Origin: Actinobacteria bacterium IMCC26103
GTDB lineage: Bacteria > Actinomycetota > Actinomycetes > Nanopelagicales > Nanopelagicaceae
DNA length: 64,000 nucleotides
Direction of reading: 5' to 3'
NCBI GenBank assembly: GCA_002284875.1
Contig: CP015604.1
Span: 124,001 to 188,000 of the forward strand
Part shown: piece by piece, positions 1 to 9,903 of the stretch
Numbering within the stretch: the stretch's first letter is position 1
How the letters are laid out: the number at the start of each line of letters is the position of its first letter
Made by a program: the position numbers and the translations under genes
Notes under the pieces: model-generated
Databases searched by the model: none
The model's input: only the letters and a program-made list of their open reading frames with translations
What the model was told of the DNA's origin: nothing

Positions 1-461
1 ATCCATTGGTTAAGAATGCAAAGTTGACTTGGTTGTCAATTGACTGTCTCAATACTGCTGCTGTTTACACCAAAGCGCTTGCAAACTTGCCAAAGATTAA
101 AGCAGCAACTGATGCAACTATTGCCAAGCTAGATGCCGATATCGCTAAACAAACGATTGAAGTTGAAAAAGCTAATAAGTTGATCCCGGAATATCAGGCA
201 AAGATTGCAACGATCAATACTGCGCTAACAACTCTGAAGGCAGATACTGCTAACTTGGTTAAGAACAAGGCAACGATTGACAAGTATTCTGCCGCTGTCC
301 GTAGCTATGAAGCTGCGATAAAGGCATACTCCACAGTTGGAAAGCAGGGCGAACGAAGCGAGAAAGCTAAAGCGCAAGCTCTAGCTCAATATGAGAACTC
401 AAAGACTGATATTGACTCAACTCTCGGTATGGCTCAATTAATCTGTGCAAAGGGTTTTTAA
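1..461 (+). CDS. C-terminal part of a coiled-coil protein (partial, starts before the window)
   Basis: The reading frame is open through the left edge (first full codon at base 3) and stops with TAA at 459-461, so the N-terminus lies outside. The visible 152 residues are rich in Ala, Lys, Thr and Ile, with heptad-like spacing from about residue 20 to 120, which suggests a long helical coiled coil. Two cysteines are present, one early (SIDCLN) and one near the end (LICAKGF). No domain is recognised. A secreted or cell-wall-associated helical protein would fit, but the signal peptide, if any, is not visible. It converges on the Rieske gene with only 6 bases between the stops. Confidence 0.6.
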   Translation, partial: PLVKNAKLTWLSIDCLNTAAVYTKALANLPKIKAATDATIAKLDADIAKQTIEVEKANKLIPEYQAKIATINTALTTLKADTANLVKNKATIDKYSAAVRSYEAAIKAYSTVGKQGERSEKAKAQALAQYENSKTDIDSTLGMAQLICAKGF

Positions 462-467
462 AAATAA

Positions 468-896
468 CTAACCTATAGTTACGACTAAAGCAGTTGCCTT
501 AATTGGTAACTGCTTTAGTGCTTTGGTAGCCGGACCAATCAAGTTTTTTCCCGCCAAGGTAAAGGTTGCTCCATGGCCATTTACACATGCCCATTCGTTA
601 CCTGATTGTTCAACGATTGCGCCTTGGTGAGTACAAGATAAATTAATTGCCGTGTAGCCATTAGCCGCAGCAGTTGTCCGGACCAGCGCAATAGATTGAC
701 CGTTAACTCCATCTACGCGGACTACGCCGCCCACTTTTTTAAGTGCGCTATTTGATTTCAACGTCACTTCTACCTTGCCATTTTTTAAGATTTTCACGCC
801 TGTGGCTGCGATTGCTGGGGTAGCTGCTGAAGAAAGGCCTGCGCTCAGTAGCGCGACTCCACAAAGTAATGAGCGGCGAGAAATATCTTTTTCCAT
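468..896 (-). CDS. Tat-exported Rieske-type [2Fe-2S] protein with unusual ligand spacing
   Basis: This is a 142-residue exported protein. Residues 6-11 (SRRSLL) followed by a hydrophobic stretch and an Ala-rich cleavage region form a twin-arginine signal, as expected for a cofactor protein folded before export. The Rieske fold is indicated by Cys88-Thr-His90 and, after 13 residues, Cys104...His108 in CVNGHGATF. Normal Rieske box II is C-x-x-H; here it is C-x-x-x-H, read directly from the codons, so cluster binding may be altered. The second box cysteines that form the usual disulfide in quinol-oxidising Rieske proteins are absent. The likely role is small extracytoplasmic electron transfer. 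No redox partner is adjacent; the next gene is a divergent diguanylate cyclase. Confidence 0.8.
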   Translation of the reverse strand: MEKDISRRSLLCGVALLSAGLSSAATPAIAATGVKILKNGKVEVTLKSNSALKKVGGVVRVDGVNGQSIALVRTTAAANGYTAINLSCTHQGAIVEQSGNEWACVNGHGATFTLAGKNLIGPATKALKQLPIKATALVVTIG

Positions 897-941
897 CTTA
901 GGTTTCCCCTATTCATGAGCGCTATTTAAGTACTTTAACTT

Positions 942-2315
942 ATGTCAGTGCGAAATTACCATATCGCCAAGTGGTCCGCATCTGGGCTGTTGATAATTCA
1001 TATCCTTCTCAGAATTCTCGCCCCTGACCCCACTATTGCAAAAGATTTAATTCTCTACAACCTGATAGTTCTAGCTGCGATCATCGGTCTATTTAAGGCA
1101 CCGCTCCATAATGATCCCTTGGCGGTTGCATTCTTAACTCTTGCAATAGCTTCATGGGGGATCGGCTCAATTACTTCATCTTTAAGCCAATTCTTTGATT
1201 TTAGTGGGCATGAGCAATTGGTCTCCAACATCGCTTACTCACTCTTCTATCCCTTTCTTTTCATAGCAATTCCTCGAGCCATGAGTAGAGGTAAGCGATT
1301 ACAAGCCATTGAGCTATTGGATTCAGCAATTTTTGGACTGGGTTTGAGTTCAATTATCGCAGCGCTATTACTCACAAAGTTAGTTGGAGATTCCAGTCTG
1401 GGATATTTCTTCTCAGTTCTATATGCCGTGTGCGATATAGCGCTGATTGTGATTGTTCTTGCAAGCTCGGCAATCATCAGACCATCGATGCGAATAACCC
1501 TAATCATCGCTGGAGTACTTTCCTTTACCGTAACTGACTTTTATTACTTGTGGTCTCAAATTCAAGGTAGTTACAACTTTGGGCAATTCAGTGACGAGGG
1601 TTGGCTTCTAGGTTTAGTTTTACTCTCGCTATCTTGTTGGTATCGACCTAGCGATTTGGCGAGTGATACCAAGATCCATCCTGCGTTAATTGCAATTTCA
1701 ATATTCATAAGTCCAACCCTCTTATCAGCGATCGCACTTCGCCCTGATTACTTTCCGACATATGTGGTGATTCCAACGATCTCTACCTTGTTATTGGCTT
1801 TTGTACGCATGACCTTAGTCATACGCCAAGCCAATAATTTAGGCGAGGAGAAAGTTTTGGCTCGCACTGATGAATTAACTGGGCTTCCAAATCGTCGCAG
1901 ATTAATTGCAGAGTTATCAGCCTTTGATGGAATTGAAGGCGCCTTGTTGCTCTTAGATCTAGATGGGTTTAAACCCGTTAATGATAAATACGGACATGAA
2001 ATGGGTGATCGTATTCTGCGCCAGGTCGCAGAACGTTTTAGTAGATCACTACCAAGCGGTGCAATTTTGGCGCGCTTAGGTGGCGATGAATTTGGAGTCA
2101 TTGCAACAGGTAGCGCTCAGGCAACACTGGAGCTGGCTAGCGCACTAAAAGCAACGTTGAGTTATCCATTTTTGATTGATGGAAAGACAATCTCGATAAG
2201 TGTGAGTATCGGACATATTCGCAATGATGGCGATGGGGATTTATTGCAACGCGCAGATGCGGCGATGTATGAAGCAAAGCGCGCTAACGCGGAAGCTCAG
2301 GCTTATCTTCCTTAA
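942..2315 (+). CDS. Membrane diguanylate cyclase (GGDEF domain)
   Basis: The 457-residue protein has about nine hydrophobic segments in the first 300 residues, resembling a MASE-like sensory membrane domain, then a GGDEF domain. ARTDELTGLPNRR opens the domain and GGDEF itself is at residues 380-384, with the usual DLDGFKPVND segment before it. It should make cyclic di-GMP from two GTP. No RxxD inhibitory site is visible at the expected position five residues before GGDEF, so product inhibition may be lacking. There is no EAL or HD-GYP domain here or elsewhere in the window. The 3' end overlaps the end of the photolyase gene by 32 nt on the opposite strand. Confidence 0.9.
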   Translation: MSVRNYHIAKWSASGLLIIHILLRILAPDPTIAKDLILYNLIVLAAIIGLFKAPLHNDPLAVAFLTLAIASWGIGSITSSLSQFFDFSGHEQLVSNIAYSLFYPFLFIAIPRAMSRGKRLQAIELLDSAIFGLGLSSIIAALLLTKLVGDSSLGYFFSVLYAVCDIALIVIVLASSAIIRPSMRITLIIAGVLSFTVTDFYYLWSQIQGSYNFGQFSDEGWLLGLVLLSLSCWYRPSDLASDTKIHPALIAISIFISPTLLSAIALRPDYFPTYVVIPTISTLLLAFVRMTLVIRQANNLGEEKVLARTDELTGLPNRRRLIAELSAFDGIEGALLLLDLDGFKPVNDKYGHEMGDRILRQVAERFSRSLPSGAILARLGGDEFGVIATGSAQATLELASALKATLSYPFLIDGKTISISVSIGHIRNDGDGDLLQRADAAMYEAKRANAEAQAYLP

Positions 2316-3651
2316 TCTCTTGCAGACGCGCCAGTGATTCAATTCTTTCAACTGCATGATCAACGATTCGTTCAACATATCCTTTGGAATACCCATCTAG
2401 ATATAACCAAGGTTCATGAATCTCATCAGCTGATAAGTGAGCTAGCTCCGGAACGTATTTACGGATGTAATCTCCACTTTCATCAAAGCGTTTACCTTGT
2501 TCGATCGGATTAAATACGCGGTAATACGGGGAAGCATCTGTGCCACACCCGGCGGTCCATTGCCAGCCATGTGCATTTGATGCGACATCATAATCAACTA
2601 GATGTTTGGCAAAGAAGCGTTCACCAAGTTGCCACTCTAGATGCAGATCTTTTACTAAAAATGAGGCGACCACCATACGTGTGCGGTTATGCATCCATCC
2701 CTCGCGCACTAATTGACGCATCGCAGCGTCAACAAATGGGTAGCCAGTCTTTCCGTCACACCATGCTTGAAATTGCTTACCCGGCTTGTCATATCTCATC
2801 TGATTAAACCTAGGTGCGTAATACTCTGTATCGGTATTTGGATTATTAAAGAGCACATCGGCATAAAATTCACGCCAAGCAATCTCTTTACGGAAAGTAT
2901 CATGTGCTTTGCTTTCACCGAGATTTGCAAGCAGCGTGCGGGGGTGTATCTCGCCAAACTTTAGATAAGTACTCATCTTCGATGTGCCATCAATTCCGGC
3001 AAAGTTTCGATTTTCATCATATGAATCAAGACCGCTCTTTGAAAAACTCTTAAATCTTGTAAGTGCTGCTTTCTCACCAGCTTGGATCACCTGCACATCT
3101 GCTGGCATAGGAAAATCAGGAAAAGCGCGGTATTTATCTGGTGGAGTTGGCGCACTGATCTTGCTCGGAGTTTTAGCTGGTGCGCGCCAACCGTGCGTTA
3201 ACCAAGCGCGATAGAAAGGAGTGTAAACCCGATAAGGCGTGGCATCACTAGGTTTTAATACTCGACCCGGTTTAACAGCATATGGACTACCAGTTCTAAT
3301 AAGTTTTATTCCGGCTGCTTCAACACGAGCATCTCGTTCTGCACCGTATCTCTCGTATTCATCAGAGATATGGACTTCGTTGACTTTATATAACTCAATT
3401 AATTCGCGCAGAACTTCAACTTGATCGCCTTCAATGATGTGTAACTTGTTACCGAGTGAATCATCTAGTGCTTGTAAAGATTGGCCCATATACGCCAAGA
3501 GTTTTTCGCCAGCTTCAGCAATTTGTGACTTATCTAAAATAAAAAGGGGAATTACTTCATCGCTAGATTCGATAGCAGCCAATAACGCAGGGTGATCACC
3601 GATTCGCAAATCTCTACGAAACCAGATGATGTTGCGGCGCGGAGCGGACAT
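2284..3651 (-). CDS. phr: Deoxyribodipyrimidine photo-lyase
   Basis: A class I cryptochrome/photolyase of 455 residues from the ATG at 3651; a TTG four codons upstream is less likely. The N-terminal antenna domain starts IIWFRRDLRIGDHPAL, and the C-terminal FAD-binding domain carries GWMHNRTRMVVASFLVKDL and NAHGWQWTAGCGTD, the family's most conserved blocks. It repairs UV-induced cyclobutane pyrimidine dimers using blue light, which suits a sunlit-water organism. It follows citrate synthase on the same strand by 49 nt and its 3' end runs 32 nt into the diguanylate cyclase gene on the other strand. Confidence 0.93.
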   Translation of the reverse strand: MSAPRRNIIWFRRDLRIGDHPALLAAIESSDEVIPLFILDKSQIAEAGEKLLAYMGQSLQALDDSLGNKLHIIEGDQVEVLRELIELYKVNEVHISDEYERYGAERDARVEAAGIKLIRTGSPYAVKPGRVLKPSDATPYRVYTPFYRAWLTHGWRAPAKTPSKISAPTPPDKYRAFPDFPMPADVQVIQAGEKAALTRFKSFSKSGLDSYDENRNFAGIDGTSKMSTYLKFGEIHPRTLLANLGESKAHDTFRKEIAWREFYADVLFNNPNTDTEYYAPRFNQMRYDKPGKQFQAWCDGKTGYPFVDAAMRQLVREGWMHNRTRMVVASFLVKDLHLEWQLGERFFAKHLVDYDVASNAHGWQWTAGCGTDASPYYRVFNPIEQGKRFDESGDYIRKYVPELAHLSADEIHEPWLYLDGYSKGYVERIVDHAVERIESLARLQEIKEDKPELPR

Positions 3652-3700
3652 GGCGCTATTCAACCACTATGCCCTGGAGAAGGTTTATCGAAAGTGTTTG

Positions 3701-4816
3701 CTAGCCGTGCAACATTCCGACGGATTCATCCCAACCATCGACATCTTCTGGATTGCGTGGGCCTTTACCGACATAACGCGCAGATGGGCGGATCAAACGT
3801 CCGGTTCGCTTTTGCTCAAGGATATGCGCAGACCATCCTGCGGTACGTGCAGCGGTAAACATCGAAGTAAAGAGCGGTGCTGGTACCTGTGCGAAGTCCA
3901 AGATAATCGCGGCCCAGAATTCCACGTTTGTCTCTAAAACACGATCTGGTTGACGCTCGCGAAGTTCCTTTAGCGCTGCTTGTTCTAGCGCTTCAGCAAC
4001 TGCATAACGTGGAGCATTTAGCTCTTTTGCAGTGCGGCGAAGTGTGCGGGCGCGTGGATCTTCGGCGCGATAAACGCGGTGTCCGAATCCCATCAAACGC
4101 TCTTTGCGATCTAGTAAACCTTTTACATAAGCGGTGGCATCACCAGTTTTTTCAACTTCTTCAATCATATGTAAGACACGAGATGGTGCTCCACCGTGAA
4201 GTGGGCCAGACATCGCGCCGATTGCGCCAGAAATTGCTGCGCAAACATCTGCACCAGTTGATGCGATTACACGGCCAGTAAATGTTGATGCGTTCATTCC
4301 GTGTTCTGCTGCAGATACAAAGTAAGCATCGATTGCGCGAACGTGAAGAGGATCTGGCTCTCCACGCCAACGGATCATCATGCGTTCAACAACTGTATGC
4401 GCCTTATCAACTTCTGATTGCGGAACCATTGGTTGCCATGTTCCGCGAGCGGCTTGTGCTAAATATGAAAGAACCATTACAGATGTACGAGCTAAGTTGC
4501 TGCGCGCTTCTTCATCTGAAATATCAAGTAGTGGTTTAAATCCCCAGGCCGGTGCCAACATTGCAATTGCTGATTGAATATCTACGCGCACATCACCTGA
4601 GTGAACTGGAAGCGGAAATGGTTCAGCATTTGGAAGACCTGGATTAAATAGATCGTCCACGAGCAGACCCCATACGTTGCCGAAGGTAACGCGACCTACG
4701 AGGTCATCGATATCGACGCCGCGATAGCGAAGCGCACTTCCTTCTTTATCTGGTTCTGCAATTTGTGATTCGAAGGCGATAACGCCTTCCAGGCCGGGTT
4801 TGAAATCATCTGACAT
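3701..4816 (-). CDS. citA: Citrate synthase (short actinobacterial type, CitA-like)
   Basis: Condenses acetyl-CoA with oxaloacetate at the entry of the TCA cycle. The 371-residue protein begins at MSDDFKPGLEGVIAFE and keeps the catalytic triad: His207 (GPLHGG), His246 (FGHRVYR) and Asp307 (ILDFAQVP). An open frame continues 342 nt further upstream but runs antisense through pdxH and has no homology-like content, so ATG 4816 is chosen. The order citA, divergent pdxH, then serC is the same group seen in other actinobacteria. The 97-nt space to pdxH must hold both promoters. A second, longer citrate synthase may exist elsewhere in the genome. Confidence 0.92.
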   Translation of the reverse strand: MSDDFKPGLEGVIAFESQIAEPDKEGSALRYRGVDIDDLVGRVTFGNVWGLLVDDLFNPGLPNAEPFPLPVHSGDVRVDIQSAIAMLAPAWGFKPLLDISDEEARSNLARTSVMVLSYLAQAARGTWQPMVPQSEVDKAHTVVERMMIRWRGEPDPLHVRAIDAYFVSAAEHGMNASTFTGRVIASTGADVCAAISGAIGAMSGPLHGGAPSRVLHMIEEVEKTGDATAYVKGLLDRKERLMGFGHRVYRAEDPRARTLRRTAKELNAPRYAVAEALEQAALKELRERQPDRVLETNVEFWAAIILDFAQVPAPLFTSMFTAARTAGWSAHILEQKRTGRLIRPSARYVGKGPRNPEDVDGWDESVGMLHG

Positions 4817-4913
4817 GCTCCAATTCTGCACCTTCCAAGGGGGTGCTGACGACCACTGATCCAAGAATTCACTTAAAGGTGACGCAGAGGTAAAAGTGAG
4901 GTTCGATACATCT

Positions 4914-5573
4914 ATGAGCGAACTCGATCGTGAAGCTATCCGTGCCATGCGCCGTTCGTATGGCGAAGTTGGTCTGGAGTCATTGCCCGATAATCCATTC
5001 ACCGCTTTCGCTGGCTGGTTAAAAGAGGCATCTGAAAATTCATTTATCGTTGAGGCAAATGCCATGGTGCTTTCCACTCTGGGCGATAACGAACATATTT
5101 CAACGCGGACTGTTCTCTTAAAAGATATCTCTGAAGGCGGATTTACCTTCTTTACCAATTACTCATCGCGTAAAGCACAAGCAATTGAGTTAAATTCACA
5201 AGTCACACTGTTATTTCCTTGGTATGCAATGGAGCGCCAAGTTTCAATTAGCGGCTTTGCTGAAAAAATTAGCGATGCCGAATCTGCCGAATATTTCGCA
5301 ACGCGCCCTTGGTCTAGCCAAATTGGTGCATGGGCAAGCGCACAATCAGCGCCACTTGCATCGCGCGAAGAGTTGGAACAACGATTTGCTGGTGCATCTG
5401 AAAAATGGCCAGAAGGCTCGGTAGTTCCAAGGCCACCGTATTGGGGCGGCTATCGCATTACACCAATCAGTATCGAATTTTGGCAGGGGCGATATTCGCG
5501 ACTGCACGATCGCCTGCGCTATGAGCGGGCTAACAGCAGCGCTAAGTGGGAGATCACTCGCTACTACCCTTAG
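4914..5573 (+). CDS. pdxH: Pyridoxamine 5'-phosphate oxidase
   Basis: FMN-dependent oxidase that converts pyridoxine- or pyridoxamine-phosphate to pyridoxal 5'-phosphate. The 219-residue protein starts at ATG 4914 (MSELDREAIRAMRRSYGE); a GTG at 4896 would add six residues not typical of the family. Recognisable blocks are NPFTAFAGWLKEA, TRTVLLKD, FFTNYSSRKAQ (FMN and phosphate binding), ATRPWSSQIGAWAS, and the C-terminal WGGYRITPISIEFWQG...RLHDRLRY, which carries substrate-binding residues. It is divergent from citA and followed 9 nt later by serC, itself a PLP enzyme. Confidence 0.93.
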   Translation: MSELDREAIRAMRRSYGEVGLESLPDNPFTAFAGWLKEASENSFIVEANAMVLSTLGDNEHISTRTVLLKDISEGGFTFFTNYSSRKAQAIELNSQVTLLFPWYAMERQVSISGFAEKISDAESAEYFATRPWSSQIGAWASAQSAPLASREELEQRFAGASEKWPEGSVVPRPPYWGGYRITPISIEFWQGRYSRLHDRLRYERANSSAKWEITRYYP

Positions 5574-5579
5574 TCTTAG

Positions 5580-6701
<1,122 letters not shown>

Positions 6702-6707
6702 TCCGCG

Positions 6708-7871
6708 ATGCCAAAAACTTTTCAACGCAACGGACAGTTCTGGCTGCTTGCGCTGCAAGTTGCGACAGTAAATTTCTTTACCGGCGGATTTGGTCCATCC
6801 CAGGCTTTATTGCGTGAGGATCAAGGAACTTCACTCGGCGTGGCAGGCCTTCACGGCACCGCCATGGGAGTGGCTGCAATTATCGCCGGTGGTCTTAATT
6901 CAAAGTTGGTTCATCGCTATGGCCGTTCCAACACAACTTGGATTGGTTTAACCGTATTTTCAATTGGAATTACCTGCTTTGTCTTTTCTCCCCCAGTGCA
7001 ATTAACGCTTCTGGCGACTCTCATAGCTGGCTTTGGAATTTCGGTTGTAATTAACAATGTAAATACCGCCGGATCACATGCCTTTGCCGAGCGTTCACAC
7101 ACTGCGGTTGCGCAAATAAACGCAGTTGCGATCGCAGGATTTGTAACCGGCAACTTTATTATCGGAACAACTGCAAATATTGTTCGTGATCAATGGCGCC
7201 TTGGACTCTTGATCACAATTCCATTTGCTTTGGCGCTATTTATTAAGGGGCGACAGTACGAGCCAGACTCTCATATTCCAGATGAAAATGGCCCACAACG
7301 CGGAAGGCTTTCTAAAGGATTCTGGTTCTCATTTACTGGCTTCTTCATCTCAATTAGCGCTGAGTTTGCAACTTCTTTCTGGTCAGCATCACTAATTAGC
7401 GATCGCACCGATGCGAGCGCAGCGATCTCGACTCTTGCTGTAATCGCCTTTGGTACAGGCGTTGGCACAGGGCGTTGGTATGCCGGACGCGTATTAAAGA
7501 GATTCCATGCCGATGAACAATTAAAGATCGCACTTTCACTGCAATTTATCGCCTTCGGGCTCTTCTGGTCTTCTCATATCTTGGCGCTATGTCTAATCAC
7601 CTTATTTTTTGTAGGACTTGGGATTTCAGTGCAATTTCCACTGTTTACTCTTCGCATGGTCGCCTTTAGTGAGGGTCGTCCTGATTTAGCGATCGGTAAG
7701 AGTTCTATTGCAGCTGGAATTGCTATCGCTTGTTCGCCTTTGCTACTTGGCATATTGGGAGATAACTTCGGAATTTCTCGCGCCTACATTATGGTCCCAG
7801 TTTTAATCGCACTTGGATTTACTATGGTTTCATTATCTCCATCCAAGCACCTCGGCGCGAATAATATTTAA
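6708..7871 (+). CDS. MFS transporter, substrate unknown
   Basis: A 387-residue, 12-helix major facilitator protein with no extra domains. The loop after the second helix carries SKLVHRYGRSNT, a version of the MFS A-motif region, and the central cytoplasmic loop is short (GRQYEPDSHIPDENG). It begins 6 nt after the serC stop, which suggests co-transcription, but nothing in the sequence tells the substrate. Its stop codon TAA is directly followed by the ATG of a 26-codon hydrophobic ORF. Confidence 0.85.
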   Translation: MPKTFQRNGQFWLLALQVATVNFFTGGFGPSQALLREDQGTSLGVAGLHGTAMGVAAIIAGGLNSKLVHRYGRSNTTWIGLTVFSIGITCFVFSPPVQLTLLATLIAGFGISVVINNVNTAGSHAFAERSHTAVAQINAVAIAGFVTGNFIIGTTANIVRDQWRLGLLITIPFALALFIKGRQYEPDSHIPDENGPQRGRLSKGFWFSFTGFFISISAEFATSFWSASLISDRTDASAAISTLAVIAFGTGVGTGRWYAGRVLKRFHADEQLKIALSLQFIAFGLFWSSHILALCLITLFFVGLGISVQFPLFTLRMVAFSEGRPDLAIGKSSIAAGIAIACSPLLLGILGDNFGISRAYIMVPVLIALGFTMVSLSPSKHLGANNI

Positions 7872-7952
7872 ATGAATTACCGCACCCGTCGCTTAGTTAC
7901 CGCACTTACTTTAATTGGAATATTAGCGTTGATCATCGTAGGTGGCAGGTAA
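7872..7952 (+). CDS. Possible 26-residue single-helix membrane microprotein
   Basis: ATG at 7872 abuts the TAA of the MFS gene with no spacer, a layout that suits translational coupling. The peptide has a basic N-terminus (MNYRTRRLV) followed by a hydrophobic helix (LTLIGILALIIVGG) and ends with Arg. This positive-inside single-pass design is not what random sequence usually gives. The last 30 nt overlap the 3' end of the opposite-strand MFS gene, which could alternatively explain part of the composition. No known family is recognised. Confidence 0.35.
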   Translation: MNYRTRRLVTALTLIGILALIIVGGR

Positions 7953-9191
7953 TACGCCTTCCACTGAGATATCTTTCGGCAATTTAATTTTATTGTGAAA
8001 GATCGCCCAGATTGTCAAGCATGCTCCAAGTGAGATAAGCCCGCACAAAGCAATTGTTTGGCGAACTCCAAATACTTCAACCAACCAACCAATAAGCGGT
8101 GAACCAAACGGTGTTCCGCCCATAAAGATAAGTAAGTAAATGCCTGATACACGCCCGCGAATTGCTGGGTCAGAGTTAACTTGAATTAAAGAATTAGCGG
8201 TAATTAGCATGGTGAGTGCGCTAAGTCCACAAAGCGGTAACCAGAGTGAGTACCAAGTATAAGTGGGTGCAATTGATAAGAAAGTAATGGCGAGCGAGAA
8301 CGCCACACCACCTCTAATAACAAATATGGTCCGGCGAAAACGTTCCAAACGGGCCGAAATTAGCGCACCTGATAGCGAACCAATTGCAACGTATGTACCT
8401 AATAGACCGTATGACGCTGGTCCTTTTCCAAATTCTTTCGTCGCCATAAGCGCGTTAAAGATCTGCATATTGAGACCAAAGGTGGCCACGAAAAAGACGA
8501 CCAACATCACCACATAAAGATCTGGCCGCGCTAGTGCATATTCCAGACCTTCACGCACCGTGCCCTGGGTGACTTTCTTCTCTTGGATAAAGAACTCAGA
8601 TTCACGCATCCGCAGCAGCGCCAGAATCACGAATAAGTAAGTAAAAGCATTAATTAGAAATGATGGCCCAGTATCAAAGCGTGCGATTAGAAAGCCCGAT
8701 AGCGCAGGGCCAACTAAGCGCCCAGCGTTGAAATTAGCTGAGTTAAGACTTACCGCGTTTGCGATATCAGAATGGCCAACGATTTCTGAGGTGAAGGATT
8801 GGCGAATCGGCGCATCAACTGCCGAGGAAATTCCCAAAGTTAAAGCGAAGAAAAATACATGCCATACCTTCACATGACCGGCAAGAACTAATATCCCAAG
8901 TCCTAGTGAAGATAACGCACCGACAAAGTTGGTGGCAATTAATAATTTACGTTTATTTACGCGATCGGCGAGTGCGCCACCTTGCAGTGAAAAGAAAAGT
9001 ACCGGTGCAAATTGAACTGCTGTTACTAAACCGAGATAAGTGCCACTGTTATTTGTAAGTTGGAGAATTAGCCAATCTTGGGCAACGCGTTGGGCCCACG
9101 TGCCGATATTTGATGCGGCATTTGCCGGAAAGAGGATTCGGTAATTGCGGTGGCGGAAGGAGCGCCAGTTACCGTCTGCTTTTACCGCCAT
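7923..9191 (-). CDS. MFS transporter of the enterobactin-exporter-like (MFS_3) type
   Basis: A 422-residue, 12-helix MFS protein. The N-terminus FRHRNYRILFPANAASNIGTWAQRVAQDWL is typical of the EntS/MFS_3 efflux subgroup, and GGALADRVNKRKLL is the A-motif between helices 2 and 3. Position beside DUF2530, cspB and DUF3027 genes mirrors the mycobacterial Rv0871-Rv0884 neighbourhood, where an MFS gene is also found. The substrate is unknown. Its start faces the start of the DUF2530 gene on the other strand with only about 18 nt between them. Confidence 0.85.
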   Translation of the reverse strand: MAVKADGNWRSFRHRNYRILFPANAASNIGTWAQRVAQDWLILQLTNNSGTYLGLVTAVQFAPVLFFSLQGGALADRVNKRKLLIATNFVGALSSLGLGILVLAGHVKVWHVFFFALTLGISSAVDAPIRQSFTSEIVGHSDIANAVSLNSANFNAGRLVGPALSGFLIARFDTGPSFLINAFTYLFVILALLRMRESEFFIQEKKVTQGTVREGLEYALARPDLYVVMLVVFFVATFGLNMQIFNALMATKEFGKGPASYGLLGTYVAIGSLSGALISARLERFRRTIFVIRGGVAFSLAITFLSIAPTYTWYSLWLPLCGLSALTMLITANSLIQVNSDPAIRGRVSGIYLLIFMGGTPFGSPLIGWLVEVFGVRQTIALCGLISLGACLTIWAIFHNKIKLPKDISVEGVLPATYDDQR

Positions 9192-9209
9192 CGCTTGTAT
9201 GCTTCCTTT

Positions 9210-9410
9210 GTGGATTTAAACAAAAATTCTGAAATAAAGTCTGTCGTAACTCTAATCTCTTTTGGAACCGCGGCATGGGTTATTGCCGGAATTGTTTTTG
9301 CAATTACTGGATCAGATGCCAAAGTTATTTGGACATGTGTGGCAGGGGCGCTTTTAGGCGCATGGGGTATTCGTTACTCAAAGCGCCGCGCTAAGCGTAG
9401 CGGCATCTAA
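9210..9410 (+). CDS. DUF2530-like small membrane protein
   Basis: About 66 residues with two hydrophobic segments (SFGTAAWVIAGIVFAI and WTCVAGALLGAWGI) and a basic tail (YSKRRAKRSG). The pattern W..A..V......W.C..G..LG..G..Y..RR is that of the actinobacterial DUF2530 family. I place the start at GTG 9210; TTG 9195 and ATG 9150 are in frame, but the last would overlap the opposite MFS coding sequence by 42 nt. The function of the family is not known. The stop is 9 nt from the stop of cspB on the other strand. Confidence 0.65.
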   Translation: MDLNKNSEIKSVVTLISFGTAAWVIAGIVFAITGSDAKVIWTCVAGALLGAWGIRYSKRRAKRSGI

Positions 9411-9418
9411 GTAAAGTT

Positions 9419-9802
9419 TTAAGCTTCTAGCTGTCCTGCAATACCGCGCAGAACACGTCCTAGACGTTCTGCTTCAGAACCAGATGGATGGCGGCCATGG
9501 CGTAAACCATTTCCGACCTTATCTAAAATCTTAATTGTGTCTTCAATCATCGCAGCTAAATCATCGTTATTAACGCGTGAGTTTTCCGCCAATGAAACTG
9601 GTGCATCAACGATATGAACAGACATCGCCTGTGGCCCTTTACGACTATCGATAATGCTAAATTCGATCTTTGTTCCAGGCTTAACTGTTGCTACGCCCTC
9701 AGGAAGTGATGTCGCGGCAAGATAAACATCTTCGCCTTCATCATTTGAGATAAAACCAAAACCTTTTTCGAGGCTAAACCATTTAACGCGGCCTGTAGGC
9801 AT
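9419..9802 (-). CDS. cspB: Cold-shock domain protein with C-terminal extension (CspB type)
   Basis: The first 65 residues are a cold-shock domain that binds single-stranded nucleic acid: GRVKWFSLEKGFGFIS holds RNP1. RNP2 is VYLAAT instead of the usual VFVHFS, as in mycobacterial CspB-like proteins, so aromatic base stacking there may be weaker. A helical extension of about 60 residues (DDLAAMIEDTIKILDK...) follows, making 127 residues against about 67 for ordinary Csp proteins. A clear ribosome site AAGGAG lies 7 nt before the ATG. The neighbourhood with DUF3027 and MFS genes is conserved in actinobacteria. Confidence 0.88.
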   Translation of the reverse strand: MPTGRVKWFSLEKGFGFISNDEGEDVYLAATSLPEGVATVKPGTKIEFSIIDSRKGPQAMSVHIVDAPVSLAENSRVNNDDLAAMIEDTIKILDKVGNGLRHGRHPSGSEAERLGRVLRGIAGQLEA

Positions 9803-9903
9803 GGGGTGCTCCTTATAAGAATTTCGGTACTCGTGTAGCCGCAGGGGCGCGGACAGGTCTTAAGTTTATCGCAAGGCAAGGCGGGCGTGAACCCGTATTA
9901 ACG

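Noticed and set aside
4817-5158. Open frame extending citrate synthase upstream by 114 residues
   Set aside because: It is antisense to pdxH, has no citrate-synthase-like content, and the family start is at MSDDFKPG (4816).
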